This document shows, piece after piece, positions 1-8,071 of a DNA stretch of 64,000 nt. The stretch is taken from positions 1,742,007 through 1,806,006 of the forward strand of contig JADKJC010000001.1 of NCBI GenBank assembly GCA_016722465.1, given 5' to 3'. A program made the translations under genes and the position numbers. How positions within the stretch are numbered: position 1 is the stretch's first letter; the number at the start of each line of letters is the position of its first letter. This stretch comes from Chitinophagaceae bacterium. GTDB taxonomy: Bacteria > Bacteroidota > Bacteroidia > Chitinophagales > Chitinophagaceae. A model generated the notes under the pieces. That model worked only from the letters and a program-made list of their open reading frames with translations, was not told where the DNA came from and made no database searches.

Positions 1-1460
1 CCAAAACGATTTTGAATGTGGCTAATGAAGTAATTGCCCACAACAAAAACCAGTTGCCCAAAACATTGTGGACAGACAAAGGTGAAGGCGATAAAATAAA
101 ACTGGTGCGTACGGCCACCGATAATGAGGAAGGGAAATTTGTGGCCGATACCATACAGGAACAAAAGCTCCGCAATCATTTTCACAATAGCGAGTTTGCT
201 ATTTTATACCGCACCAATGCACAGAGCCGCAGCTATGAAGAAAGCCTGCGCCGCATGAATATCGCTTACCGCATCTATGGTGGTTTGTCGTTTTACCAGC
301 GCAAGGAGATCAAAGATTACATTGCTTACTTACGTGTGGTAGTAAATCCAAATGATGAAGAAGGATTGAAACGCATTATCAATTTCCCGGTAAGAGGCAT
401 TGGTAAAACAACGCAGGATAAAGCAGTGCTTGCTGCCAATGAAAATAATATCAGTATGTGGCAGGTACTTGAAAATGCTGCTATGTTTGGTTTTAAATCC
501 GGCACATTAGAATCTATCGGCAACTTTGTTACCATGATAAAGATGTTCCAGAGTGAATTGCAGAAAAAGAATGCATACGACCTGGCGATCATTGTTGGCA
601 AGAGCACACAGATTGTAAAAGAATTATTCAACGATAAAACTACGGAAGGTGTTGCCCGTTATGAGAATGTGCAGGAATTGCTGAACTCCATTAAAGAGTT
701 TACTGAAACACCGATGAATGAAGAAGATGGTGAAGTGGGTGATAAAGGATTGGGTACTTTTTTGCAACAGGTTTCATTGTACACCGATGCAGATAATAAC
801 AAAGAAGATGCAGACAGCGTAAAACTGATGACGATACATGCGGCGAAGGGACTGGAGTTTAGTTGTGTATTTGTGGGAGGGTTGGAAGAAACCCTGTTCC
901 CCAGCGGTATGAGCATTAATACAAGGGAAGAACTGGAAGAAGAACGCCGCCTGTTTTATGTGGCGATCACAAGAGCAAAGAAAAAATTATGGCTCACCTA
1001 TGCGAATGCCCGTTACCGTTTTGGGCAGCTGCAGCAAAATGAGCCCAGCCGTTTTATTGATGAAATGCCGGAAGATTATATTGATAAAAGTTTTGCTGGT
1101 GGCGGTATCCGCAACCAGGGTGGACAGGGCAATAACTGGAACAAAACGGCTTTTGAAAGAATGAATGGAGGCAGTTCGTCAGCGCCGGCTTTCCCGGCAA
1201 GAAAAGAAGAAAAAAGCAAGCCTGCTTATTTGATACCCACCAGGCCGCAAACAAAAGAACACACACCCTCTGCCGATTTTATTGCCAGCGATACCAGCAA
1301 TTTACAGGCCGGTCAAAAAGTAGAACACCAGAAATTTGGTTTTGGTGAAGTAATGAAAATGGAAGGCGCTACACATAATCCGATCGCCACCGTAAAATTT
1401 GAATTGAATGGCGAGAAGAAGATCATGCTGAATTATGCGAAGCTGAGGATTTTGGAGTAA
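1..1460 (+). CDS. pcrA: ATP-dependent DNA helicase PcrA/UvrD, C-terminal part (5' end outside window)
   Basis: Superfamily 1 3'-5' helicase acting in nucleotide excision and mismatch repair and in replication restart. The frame is open from base 3, and the first residues (KTILNVANEVIAHN) read as the middle of a UvrD protein, so the start lies upstream; the TTG at 12 is not the true start. Visible are the motif V region with TIHAAKGLEF (about nt 830-860) followed by GLEETLFPSG, and motif VI with RRLFYVAITRAKKK (about nt 945-985), which carries the arginine finger. After a Ser/Pro-rich linker, the tail holds a small domain (about nt 1300-1455, VEHQKFGFGEVMKMEG) of the kind found at the C-terminus of PcrA and thought to contact RNA polymerase. 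About 485 residues are present, with the N-terminal Walker A half missing only because of the window edge. Confidence 0.93.
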   Translation, partial: KTILNVANEVIAHNKNQLPKTLWTDKGEGDKIKLVRTATDNEEGKFVADTIQEQKLRNHFHNSEFAILYRTNAQSRSYEESLRRMNIAYRIYGGLSFYQRKEIKDYIAYLRVVVNPNDEEGLKRIINFPVRGIGKTTQDKAVLAANENNISMWQVLENAAMFGFKSGTLESIGNFVTMIKMFQSELQKKNAYDLAIIVGKSTQIVKELFNDKTTEGVARYENVQELLNSIKEFTETPMNEEDGEVGDKGLGTFLQQVSLYTDADNNKEDADSVKLMTIHAAKGLEFSCVFVGGLEETLFPSGMSINTREELEEERRLFYVAITRAKKKLWLTYANARYRFGQLQQNEPSRFIDEMPEDYIDKSFAGGGIRNQGGQGNNWNKTAFERMNGGSSSAPAFPARKEEKSKPAYLIPTRPQTKEHTPSADFIASDTSNLQAGQKVEHQKFGFGEVMKMEGATHNPIATVKFELNGEKKIMLNYAKLRILE

Positions 1461-1495
1461 GAAGAACAGGCTTTAAAATAACAGTTTTCGGTTTT

Positions 1496-1542
1496 ACCTC
1501 ACCCCAACCCCTCTCCTTAAAGAGAGGGGCTTACAGGACTTC
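1496..1542. repeat. Palindromic repeat element after pcrA
   Basis: Contains CCCCTCTCC-TTAA-AGAGAGGGG (1508-1529), flanked by CCTCACCCCAA and GCTTACAGGACTTC. It resembles the C/T-rich palindromes at 12042-12083, 12196-12224, 13898-13930, 27050-27066, 60665-60699, 60808-60843, 61115-61148 and 61235-61267. It lies 36 bp after the helicase stop and may act as an RNA hairpin, but there is no T-run directly after it. The rest of the gap to 1702 shows nothing recognisable. Confidence 0.6.
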
Positions 1543-1702
1543 AAAAATTTAAAGTGTTTGCTGAGTAGCAGAGAGTGGATGGCATTGTTGATTAAAGAAC
1601 AAATGCGGATGTGGAAGATAAAATGATTAGTAAAGATTTTATGTACCGCCTCATCCGCTGATCTGAGTAGCGGAGAGCCGACGGGAGTTGGGGTATCGGG
1701 GT

Positions 1703-2827
1703 TTACATCATCACTTCTAACCTGAACCCGGGTTTTCCTTCCACACTTTCCAAATTAAAACTGCCGTCCATCGCTTCTGTTTTTTCCTGGATGTTGCTGA
1801 AACCTTTTCCGTACTGAATGTCTTTGAGATTAATACCCATGCCATCGTCTTCTACTACGATTTTTATCTTTTTTCCAACAGCCTGTACTTTTACCTGCAC
1901 ATTCCTTGCTACTGAATGTTTCAAAATATTCAATACCTGCTCCTGTACAATGCGGTAAATAACTGTCTGCACATCAAAGTTGGCAAACTGGTTAATGTTG
2001 TCATCTACAAATACATTAAAACTCACGATCCGGGTTTCCTGCATTGTTTTCAACAGGTCATTCAGGGCTGTTTCAAGGCCAAGGTCCTTTAATACAATAG
2101 GGGACAATCTTTTGGCGATATTACTGATGCCGGAGATGGAATCCAGTAATAAACCCTGTGCTTCCTGCAGCCAAACAAGCCCGGTGGGTGTTACATGCCC
2201 CTTTGCCTGGGCAAGGTGCATATTGATGGCTGCCAGCACCTGGTTGATATTTTCATTCAGTTCCTGGCTGATGTTCTTTCTTTCATTCTCTTCTGCCTGG
2301 AAGATGGCTTTGATCATCGCCTTGTGATGCTGCTTGCGAATCTTCTCCAGGTCCTGCTGCAGGGCATCTATTTCGGTAAGGTCCTGCATGGTGCCGATGA
2401 GGCGGAGTGTTTTTCCGTAACTATCCCTTACTACAAACAGCCTGTCCAGTATCAACCGGTAGCTGCCGTCTTTGCAGCGGAACTGGTACTTGCCCCACCA
2501 CACAGATTTGGGGCTGGCCATCACTTCATCCACCTCTGTGATCACTCTTTTTTTATCCTGAGGATGCAGGTTGTTGCGCCACCAGGTTTCATTGTCGGCC
2601 ATCTCTTCCTCTTCGTACCCAAAAAGGTCGATCATGCCCTCGTTGTAAAAAGATTGCTTTGTATTAAAGTCGTACTCCCAAATACCTTCTTTGGTAGCAA
2701 TGGATAACAGCTGGAAGCGGTTGATAGATTTAAAATATTCTTCTGTACTTGCACGGGTAAATCCTGTCTGCATTGTTTCAACCATAATTTTTTTTTGTTC
2801 CTTTTTAAGGAAGGCTAAACTAATCAA
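1703..2827 (-). CDS. PAS domain HisKA_3/HATPase sensor protein lacking the canonical phosphoacceptor His
   Basis: 374 residues, soluble, no membrane segment. Residues about 40-150 form a PAS-3 fold sensor domain (WEYDFNTKQSFYNEGMIDLFGYEE, then a PAC-like segment to about 155). A coiled coil leads into a NarL-type dimerisation domain and a C-terminal HATPase_c domain, with an N-box (EQVLNILKHS), G1 box DDGMGI and G2 box GKGFSNI. In the dimerisation helix, related kinases have ERK.I..ELHDN.NQ; here the text reads ERKNISQELNENINQ, so the phosphoacceptor His is Asn (codon AAT). Autophosphorylation at the usual site therefore looks impossible, and the protein may be a regulatory pseudokinase. ATG at 2827 is used; a second ATG 14 codons in is also plausible. 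No response regulator is adjacent. Confidence 0.8.
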   Translation of the reverse strand: MISLAFLKKEQKKIMVETMQTGFTRASTEEYFKSINRFQLLSIATKEGIWEYDFNTKQSFYNEGMIDLFGYEEEEMADNETWWRNNLHPQDKKRVITEVDEVMASPKSVWWGKYQFRCKDGSYRLILDRLFVVRDSYGKTLRLIGTMQDLTEIDALQQDLEKIRKQHHKAMIKAIFQAEENERKNISQELNENINQVLAAINMHLAQAKGHVTPTGLVWLQEAQGLLLDSISGISNIAKRLSPIVLKDLGLETALNDLLKTMQETRIVSFNVFVDDNINQFANFDVQTVIYRIVQEQVLNILKHSVARNVQVKVQAVGKKIKIVVEDDGMGINLKDIQYGKGFSNIQEKTEAMDGSFNLESVEGKPGFRLEVMM

Positions 2828-2900
2828 GTTTGTACAGGATGGATGGACTTTTATGATGAATGAATGTTAATAATCAGCAACCGGCTGATCACAACATGCA

Positions 2901-3707
2901 TCAAAATGATTTGGCGTAATACAATAACACGGCAGCATCGCCAAATACCAGTTCCTTTTTATCAGCCTTGTATGCAAATAATGACCACGAAAAATCACCC
3001 GATGTAATATCCAGTCCTGCATTGGTAATTTTTATGGTGCAGGGTAATTCAGTTGATTTATTTGTCTGGTAAAAAGTAATTACTCCTTTTGCTGTATTCT
3101 CCCCTGTACTATCAGTAATTTTTAAATATTGGATAATATTTACCGGTGGATTGATCGCTCCGGGTTTTGCCACTTTCCTGTACACCATCCAATTGCCTTT
3201 TACATCAGCCATACTTACCGGAACCGGGTCCGTAAAATCTTCTTTTTTTACAGGATTCTTACCATAAGTATCAAAAATAAACTCTTCTGTTTTTTTAAAA
3301 GTATGTATTAAGTTATCCTGATTGTCCAGTACAAGCTGGCTGTCAGCAATTGAAATGATTGTATATGTATCTGCTGCAGCCTGCAATATATTGCCGGATT
3401 CAATCATAGCATCTCCAGCCATATTCATTGAGTTTCCATCACGGGTAATAACTTTGTTTGCGCTGAGGAAATTCAAATAAATCGTATCTGTAAAACCAGC
3501 CGGGATGCTGTTTTTATCAGTACGGTATACTTCCTGCCACTTGCCTACGAGTTGTGTAGTGGAAAACTCAGGCTCCTGTTTTGTGCCCGGTCTTTTATTT
3601 TTTGATATATCTATTGAATTTACCCCTTTTCTCTTTACCCGTTGTGCAGTGATGCTGCCGGTTATCAGCAGGAGCAGTAAAAAAGTAATTATTTTTTTTA
3701 TTTGCAT
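2901..3707 (-). CDS. Secreted protein with two lipocalin-like repeats
   Basis: 268 residues with an N-terminal signal peptide (KK then a Leu-rich core, cleavage after TAQ at about residue 21). Two segments begin alike, TTQLVGKWQEVYRT at about residue 50 and MADVKGNWMVYRKV at about 165. Each is followed by about 95 residues rich in beta-strand patterns, as in lipocalin-like stress proteins of Bacteroidota. It probably resides in the periplasm or on the surface. No ligand can be inferred. It lies in the same direction as the PAS kinase-like gene with a 73-bp gap. Confidence 0.6.
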   Translation of the reverse strand: MQIKKIITFLLLLLITGSITAQRVKRKGVNSIDISKNKRPGTKQEPEFSTTQLVGKWQEVYRTDKNSIPAGFTDTIYLNFLSANKVITRDGNSMNMAGDAMIESGNILQAAADTYTIISIADSQLVLDNQDNLIHTFKKTEEFIFDTYGKNPVKKEDFTDPVPVSMADVKGNWMVYRKVAKPGAINPPVNIIQYLKITDSTGENTAKGVITFYQTNKSTELPCTIKITNAGLDITSGDFSWSLFAYKADKKELVFGDAAVLLYYAKSF

Positions 3708-3930
3708 TAATGAGAATTTAGTCTTTAAGAAGCATTTTAATCACCCTGCGTTGCACCGGAAATTTATAATTCTATTAAACTGTTTGCCAGTATTCGTATT
3801 GCTGTTGTTAGTTGCCAGTATAAAGATAAAAATTACATCCATATTTTGCCCGGCTTTTCGAGATTAGAAATTATTAACCTCAAAACCGTCCGGCGCCCGG
3901 TCAATTAAAGCAAAATACAGCCATAGTCCT

Positions 3931-3938
3931 TACTTTTG
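3931..3938 (+). promoter_or_regulatory. Candidate -7 promoter element (TACTTTTG)
   Basis: Exact match to the Bacteroidota -7 consensus TAnnTTTG, 24 bp before the ATG of the Nfu gene. No clear -33 TTTG is seen at the expected spacing. Confidence 0.4.
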
Positions 3939-3961
3939 CAGTAATATTAAATTAATGTTTT

Positions 3962-4561
3962 ATGATCAAGACAGGAAGTACCATTATCAGCATATATACC
4001 GAAATGACTCCCAACCCGGAAACAATGAAATTTGTTGCCAACAAATTATTATATCCCGGAAAGAGCATCGACTTTCCTGATGAGGCAAGTGCAGTAGCAT
4101 CTCCGCTGGCGCAGGAATTATTTACTTTTCCTTTTATCAAGTCTGTATTTATTGCCAGCAATTTTATTACACTTACCAAAACAATCGAAACAGATGACTG
4201 GCAGGATGAGATTCGTACCATCAAACAATTTTTAAAAGAAGATCTGGAAGAAGGAAAAGTAGTGGTGAATGAAGAGGCAATTGTTACGCTGAAATCAGAC
4301 AGCAGCAATGCCATTAGTGAAGATGATGACGATGTGGTAAAACGCATAAAAGAATTACTGGAGAACTATGTAAAGCCAGCCGTAGAAATGGATGGTGGCG
4401 CTATACAATTTAAAAGCTATGAAAACGGTAAGGTAAACCTGATGCTGCAGGGAAGCTGCAGTGGCTGCCCTTCATCTATGATTACCCTGAAATCTGGTAT
4501 TGAGGGTATGATGAAAAGAATGATACCTGAGGTGAAGGAAGTGGTGGCAGAAGCAGAATAA
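3962..4561 (+). CDS. Nfu/NifU-type iron-sulfur cluster carrier
   Basis: 199 residues. The N-terminal Nfu_N (Scaffold_Nfu) domain, about residues 10-95, contains TPNPETMKFVANKLL and a FPFIKSVFIASNFITLTK segment. A short acidic linker (EDDDDVV) leads to the C-terminal NifU domain, about 120-199. That domain has GGAIQFKSY and the cluster-binding CxxC in GSCSGCPSS. Members assemble or transfer [4Fe-4S] clusters to client enzymes in the cytosol. The length matches Nfu1-like proteins. The ATG at 3962 is followed by a second in-frame ATG before TPNPE, so the first 14 residues could be leader sequence. Monocistronic, with a terminator-like hairpin after the stop. Confidence 0.9.
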   Translation: MIKTGSTIISIYTEMTPNPETMKFVANKLLYPGKSIDFPDEASAVASPLAQELFTFPFIKSVFIASNFITLTKTIETDDWQDEIRTIKQFLKEDLEEGKVVVNEEAIVTLKSDSSNAISEDDDDVVKRIKELLENYVKPAVEMDGGAIQFKSYENGKVNLMLQGSCSGCPSSMITLKSGIEGMMKRMIPEVKEVVAEAE

Positions 4562-4589
4562 GCTACAGGCCAGGTTTAAAAATTAATAG

Positions 4590-4620
4590 GCATCCCCTGC
4601 TGAAACAGAGGATGCTTTTT
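4590..4620. terminator. Hairpin terminator between nfu and cupin genes
   Basis: GCATCC-CCTG...CAG-A-GGATGC stem followed by TTTTTTATTT. It lies between convergent genes (nfu on +, cupin on -) and could serve both. Confidence 0.65.
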
Positions 4621-4624
4621 TATT

Positions 4625-4984
4625 TCATATATGTTTCAGGTCTTTTTTGGTCAGCTCATTTTCAATATTGCCGGTGTTGATTGTAGCTGCCGGTTCAAAT
4701 AGCAGCACTTCTACCTCTTCTGTTGCAACAGGTTTGTGCTCTACGCCTCGGGGAACAATTAAAAATTCTCCTTCGTTAATGGTGATGATCTTATCTCTTA
4801 AATGCATATCAAAACGTCCTTTCACCACATAAAATAATTCATCTTCATTGTTATGATGATGCCAGACAAATTCTCCTTTAAATTTTACCAGCTTTATATG
4901 CTGACCATTTAGCTCGCCTGCAATTCGGGGATTCCAGTGATCAGTAAATGAAGAAAATGTCTCTGTAAGGTTTATTTTTTCCAT
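4625..4984 (-). CDS. Small cupin protein
   Basis: 119 residues forming one cupin barrel. Motif 1 has the metal ligands in WHHHNNEDELFYVVKG (two His and Glu), and motif 2 is in IVPRGVEHKPVA with the last His. The fold binds a metal and is used in many sugar-modifying and dioxygenase proteins, so the reaction cannot be told. Cytosolic, no signal peptide. It runs in the same direction as the upstream SnoaL-like gene but is separated from it by a strong terminator. Confidence 0.75.
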   Translation of the reverse strand: MEKINLTETFSSFTDHWNPRIAGELNGQHIKLVKFKGEFVWHHHNNEDELFYVVKGRFDMHLRDKIITINEGEFLIVPRGVEHKPVATEEVEVLLFEPAATINTGNIENELTKKDLKHI

Positions 4985-4997
4985 AGTATAAATATAA

Positions 4998-5031
4998 AAA
5001 AGTGTCTGGGTTTTAAAACCCAGACACTTTT
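4998..5031 (-). terminator. Perfect palindromic terminator after SnoaL-like gene
   Basis: AGTGTCTGGGTTTT directly joined to its inverse (5001-5028), bracketed by A and T runs. It lies just after the stop of the leftward gene at 5036. Confidence 0.75.
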
Positions 5032-5035
5032 CAAA

Positions 5036-5422
5036 TTAAAAGAAGAACTGCTCTTTCACGATCTTGCCACCCTTCACTTCAAATACCGCAATTTCATCCA
5101 TTTTCATTCTGCCGACCCCTTTCATGGTACAATCCATGCCCATTGCCACGCTGAAATAATTGCCACCTACTACCGGATCACTGCAATAGCCGCCATGCAT
5201 TTCTTCAATTCCTTCATTCCATGCTTTTGCTTTTGCCTTTATTGAATCAATGCCGTTTGTAAGGGTTTGCATACCCATTGCTGCGGCATGTTCCGGCTCA
5301 ATGCTTACTGCATCAGCGCTATACAGTTCATCCTGGATCGCCATCCAGTTGCCTTGTTTTTCTAATTCCATGTACCTGTTGGCCACCTCCTGGGTAGTCA
5401 TTACAGCTTCAAGTGTTGACAT
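5036..5422 (-). CDS. SnoaL/NTF2-like fold protein
   Basis: 128 residues. The N-terminal helix MTTQEVANRYMELEKQGNW and the segment ELYSADAVSIEP followed by the central strands (MDCTMKGVGRMKMDEIAVFEVKGGKIVKEQFFF split over the C-terminal sheet) match the SnoaL-like half of the NTF2 superfamily. Family members are small cytosolic enzymes or ligand-binding proteins; the substrate is unknown. It is a single-gene unit, divergent from pnuC. Confidence 0.65.
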   Translation of the reverse strand: MSTLEAVMTTQEVANRYMELEKQGNWMAIQDELYSADAVSIEPEHAAAMGMQTLTNGIDSIKAKAKAWNEGIEEMHGGYCSDPVVGGNYFSVAMGMDCTMKGVGRMKMDEIAVFEVKGGKIVKEQFFF

Positions 5423-5552
5423 AAAAATGATTTTAGTGATTAAAAAATTGGAAAGATAAAATACAGCAATTGCAGGCTCAAATGCAAGCAGTTTTTTACA
5501 AGCGGCGGTTATTTAATTGTTATGTAAAACTGTTCACAACAATCAATTACAT

Positions 5553-6206
5553 TTGAAAAAAATCAACTTGAGTTTACCCGAAATATACCAGCAGTTTACC
5601 GAAGGCATGAAAGCTACCACGTTATGGGAATATGTGGCTGTATTTACCGGTATTGCAAGTGTGTGGTTCAGCCGTATTGAAAATATACTGGTGTACCCTG
5701 TTGGCATTGTCAATACAGTGATTTATATAGTGATCAGTATTGAGGGACAATTACTGGGTGAAGCCACCGTAAATTTTTATTATACCGTGATGAGTATTTA
5801 CGGATGGCTGTTGTGGATGAAAAAAGATACAGCCCAACACCAGGTAGTGAACATCGAATTTTCTGATAAGCGCTGGTGGGTTTATCAAATCATTTTCTTT
5901 GCAGTATTTTATCTCGCCATATTTTTTCCCCTCACTTACCTCAAACAATCATTTGCACCCGGCGCTATTCCCTGGGCTGATGCATTTGCTTCTGCCACTG
6001 CATTTACTGCCATGTGGCTGATGACTAAAAAGAAAGTAGAAAGCTGGTACTGGTGGCTGGCAACCAACATCACTTCCATCCCCCTGTATTTTGTAAAACA
6101 GTATGTTTTTACCAGTGTGTATTATGTGGTACTTTTTTTTATGGCCATCTTCGGCCTGCTGGAATGGATGAAAAGGGCTCGTGCAAATACGATTGTTAAA
6201 AAGTAG
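5553..6206 (+). CDS. pnuC: Nicotinamide riboside transporter PnuC
   Basis: Inner-membrane facilitator for nicotinamide riboside. About 215 residues with seven hydrophobic segments and the family signatures TTLWEYVAVFTGIASVWFS, ILVYPVGIVNTVIYI, FYYTVMSIYGWLLW and SWYWWLATNITSIPLYF (the W/N-rich substrate site). The reading frame opens at a TTG at 5517, but TTG at 5553 or 5568 gives the usual short N-terminus before LPEIYQQFTEG; no ATG precedes that segment. The next gene is nadR-like, so uptake and phosphorylation of the riboside are encoded together. No riboswitch is visible in the leader. Confidence 0.88.
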   Translation: MKKINLSLPEIYQQFTEGMKATTLWEYVAVFTGIASVWFSRIENILVYPVGIVNTVIYIVISIEGQLLGEATVNFYYTVMSIYGWLLWMKKDTAQHQVVNIEFSDKRWWVYQIIFFAVFYLAIFFPLTYLKQSFAPGAIPWADAFASATAFTAMWLMTKKKVESWYWWLATNITSIPLYFVKQYVFTSVYYVVLFFMAIFGLLEWMKRARANTIVKK

Positions 6207-6302
6207 TATTACGATAGTAAATATGTCGTGATGCTTTCATATTGTTCAATTAAATTGCGGCACAAAATTAATAAGGAGTAACGTTTAAGCTGAAGATCAG
6301 GA

Positions 6303-6902
6303 ATGAGTGTAATAAAAAAAATAGTTATAGTTGGGCCGGAGTCAACAGGTAAAAGTACGCTGTGTGAAAAGCTGGCCAATCATTATCAAACCATTTGGGT
6401 ACAGGAATATGCAAGGGAATATCTTTTGAAAAACGGCACCGATTATACTTTTGAAAATTTATCAGACGTAGCCAAAGGGCAACTGGCCAATGAAGCTAGA
6501 GGTGTTGAAGAACTGGAAAGAAAATTAAAGTCAGAAAATCCCTATTCACCATTGACCAATATCCTGAGCGGAGCCGAAGGAGACCATTCACCCCTCTTCA
6601 TTGATACCGATATGATCGTAATGAAAGTATGGTGTGAATTTGTTTTTGATAAATGCCATAACTGGATACTCAATGAAATAGTAGAAAGAAAATACGACTT
6701 GTACCTGCTTGGCAATATCGATGCACCCTGGGTAAAAGATGAGTTAAGGGAATATCCCGACCTGCCAACAAGGGAAAGATTATACCATCACTATAAAGAC
6801 ATCATGGTAAACCAAAGCGTACCATGGGTAGATATCAGCGGTACATACGAAGAACGTTTTCAGAAAGCCGTTACAGCAGTAGATGAGTTGTTGAAAAAAT
6901 AA
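6303..6902 (+). CDS. nadR: NadR-like ribosylnicotinamide kinase
   Basis: 199 residues. The N-terminal P-loop GPESTGKSTLCEKLA, the QEYAREYL segment and the FIDTDMIVMKVW (Walker B-like) region match the kinase domain of NadR, which phosphorylates nicotinamide riboside to NMN. The adenylyltransferase domain of E. coli NadR is absent, as is usual for the stand-alone kinases in Bacteroidota. It follows pnuC by 96 bp, which supports a role in NAD salvage. Between the helical region and FIDTD there is an unusual insertion (about residues 80-100) encoded by a palindromic repeat with the core CCTGAGCGGAGCCGAAGG. The frame is kept. Confidence 0.88.
   Translation: MSVIKKIVIVGPESTGKSTLCEKLANHYQTIWVQEYAREYLLKNGTDYTFENLSDVAKGQLANEARGVEELERKLKSENPYSPLTNILSGAEGDHSPLFIDTDMIVMKVWCEFVFDKCHNWILNEIVERKYDLYLLGNIDAPWVKDELREYPDLPTRERLYHHYKDIMVNQSVPWVDISGTYEERFQKAVTAVDELLKK
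6561..6583. repeat. Intragenic CCTGAGCGGAGCCGAAGG-type palindrome in nadR
   Basis: The imperfect palindrome ATCCTGAGCGGAGCCGAAGG is of a type common as an intergenic repeat in many bacteria. Here it lies inside nadR and is translated as ILSGAEG. Confidence 0.6.
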
Positions 6903-6905
6903 TAC

Positions 6906-7394
6906 CTACACTTTCTTTGCGATGTCTCTTATCAAATCTGTTTCAAAACCCCGCTGCAGTAAAAAATCCTGCAGCTTTCTTTTTTTGATGAAGATGTTTT
7001 TTTCACCCTTCAGTGTTTTGAGTTTTTGTTCTGCAAGTTTTTGTAAAGCGGTTTCGTAATCATCCTCATCAATGCTCTTCAATGCTTTTTTAATACAGTA
7101 TTCGCTTACCTGTTTTTGCTTCAGCTCGTATCTTATTTTCACCCTGCCCCATTGTTTCATCCTGAACCGGCCGCCCGCAAAATGAGTAGCAAAACGCTCT
7201 TCATTCAGGTAATCTTCTTCTATCAGTTTACTAATGATCTCAGCTGCATCATCACCATACACACCATAGCCGGCTAGTTTTTCCTTTGCTTCGCTGTGGC
7301 AGCGCTCCTGGTAAGCACAATACTGTTTTAGCTTTGGCAGCGCCAGTAATGGGGTGAGTTTTTGCAGTTGTATTTTTTTGCCGGTGAATGACAA
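6906..7394 (-). CDS. recX: RecX family regulator of RecA
   Basis: 162 residues, the usual size for Bacteroidota RecX. The three-helix repeats are visible: YCAYQERCHSEAKEKLAGYG (first), then LIEEDYLNEERFATHFAGGRFRMKQWGRVKIRYELK (second, with the conserved DYLNEERFA), and QKLAEQKLKTLKG...LQDFLLQRGFETDLIRDI (third). RecX binds and inhibits RecA filaments. The start is TTG at 7394; no in-frame ATG lies near. Convergent with nadR with a 3-bp gap; recA itself is 11 kb away. Confidence 0.9.
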   Translation of the reverse strand: MSFTGKKIQLQKLTPLLALPKLKQYCAYQERCHSEAKEKLAGYGVYGDDAAEIISKLIEEDYLNEERFATHFAGGRFRMKQWGRVKIRYELKQKQVSEYCIKKALKSIDEDDYETALQKLAEQKLKTLKGEKNIFIKKRKLQDFLLQRGFETDLIRDIAKKV

Positions 7395-7470
7395 GTAGTT
7401 GCTGTTTTGACAGAGGTTGAAGATAAAGCGTTTTATGCTGAAGATGAACAGCTGTGTTTGCTATTGCTGT

Positions 7471-8013
7471 TTAAAACCGGACATATTTTTCTGTCAATTG
7501 CTGATCAATACCTTTTGCCCTGGCTTTCTTCGCCTGCCAGCGTAAAATGAATTCAAAAACACTCATCCATCCGGGCAGGTTGCTTTCGCTGATATCAAAA
7601 AGCCAGGCCAGCGCCAGTTTATCTTTTGGGAAGCCGTTGGTTTTGCATAAGCCATCGCTTGCCAGGCCATACCCTATTTGTAATGACTGCTCAAAGCCAC
7701 GGCTTGCCGGGCGCAATTCTACTAAAAACGTACAGGGCTTACCGCTCCTGTTTCTAAACAGGTGGTTGATATTTGGCTCAGCGGTTGCTGATTTTCCTTT
7801 TTTTATTGTATGAATTGTTTTACCTAACTGCACCTGCACTTCGCCATCAATGCCAGTAAATTTTTCAGCGTAGGTTTTGTGATAATGCAATCCCACCCCG
7901 CCGCCCTCTGCCAGTTCTACTTCTACCAGTGTGTATTCTCCATTGGTGTCGGCAGCTGTTTTTAAGAAAGTGACACTGTCTTTTTGAATGGGGTTATATA
8001 TCCTTCTTTCCAT
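7471..8013 (-). CDS. Cupin domain protein at the end of the PqqD/ATP-grasp cluster
   Basis: About 180 residues from ATG at 8013. The frame is open to a TTG at 8070, which would give 199 residues and abut the upstream stop. The cupin motif GGGVGLHYHKTYAEKFTGIDGEV carries His and Glu metal-ligand candidates, and PNINHLFRN supplies the second His. A C-terminal helical part (LAWLFDISESNLPGWMSVFEFIL) is more hydrophobic. The enzyme activity is unknown. It is the last gene of a leftward run and follows the TPR gene directly, so co-expression with it is likely. Confidence 0.65.
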   Translation of the reverse strand: MERRIYNPIQKDSVTFLKTAADTNGEYTLVEVELAEGGGVGLHYHKTYAEKFTGIDGEVQVQLGKTIHTIKKGKSATAEPNINHLFRNRSGKPCTFLVELRPASRGFEQSLQIGYGLASDGLCKTNGFPKDKLALAWLFDISESNLPGWMSVFEFILRWQAKKARAKGIDQQLTEKYVRF

Positions 8014-8071
8014 ACAGCATGTTGTTTGCCATTCATATACTGCATTTACAGCAAAATGGTTTTGCTGCAAT

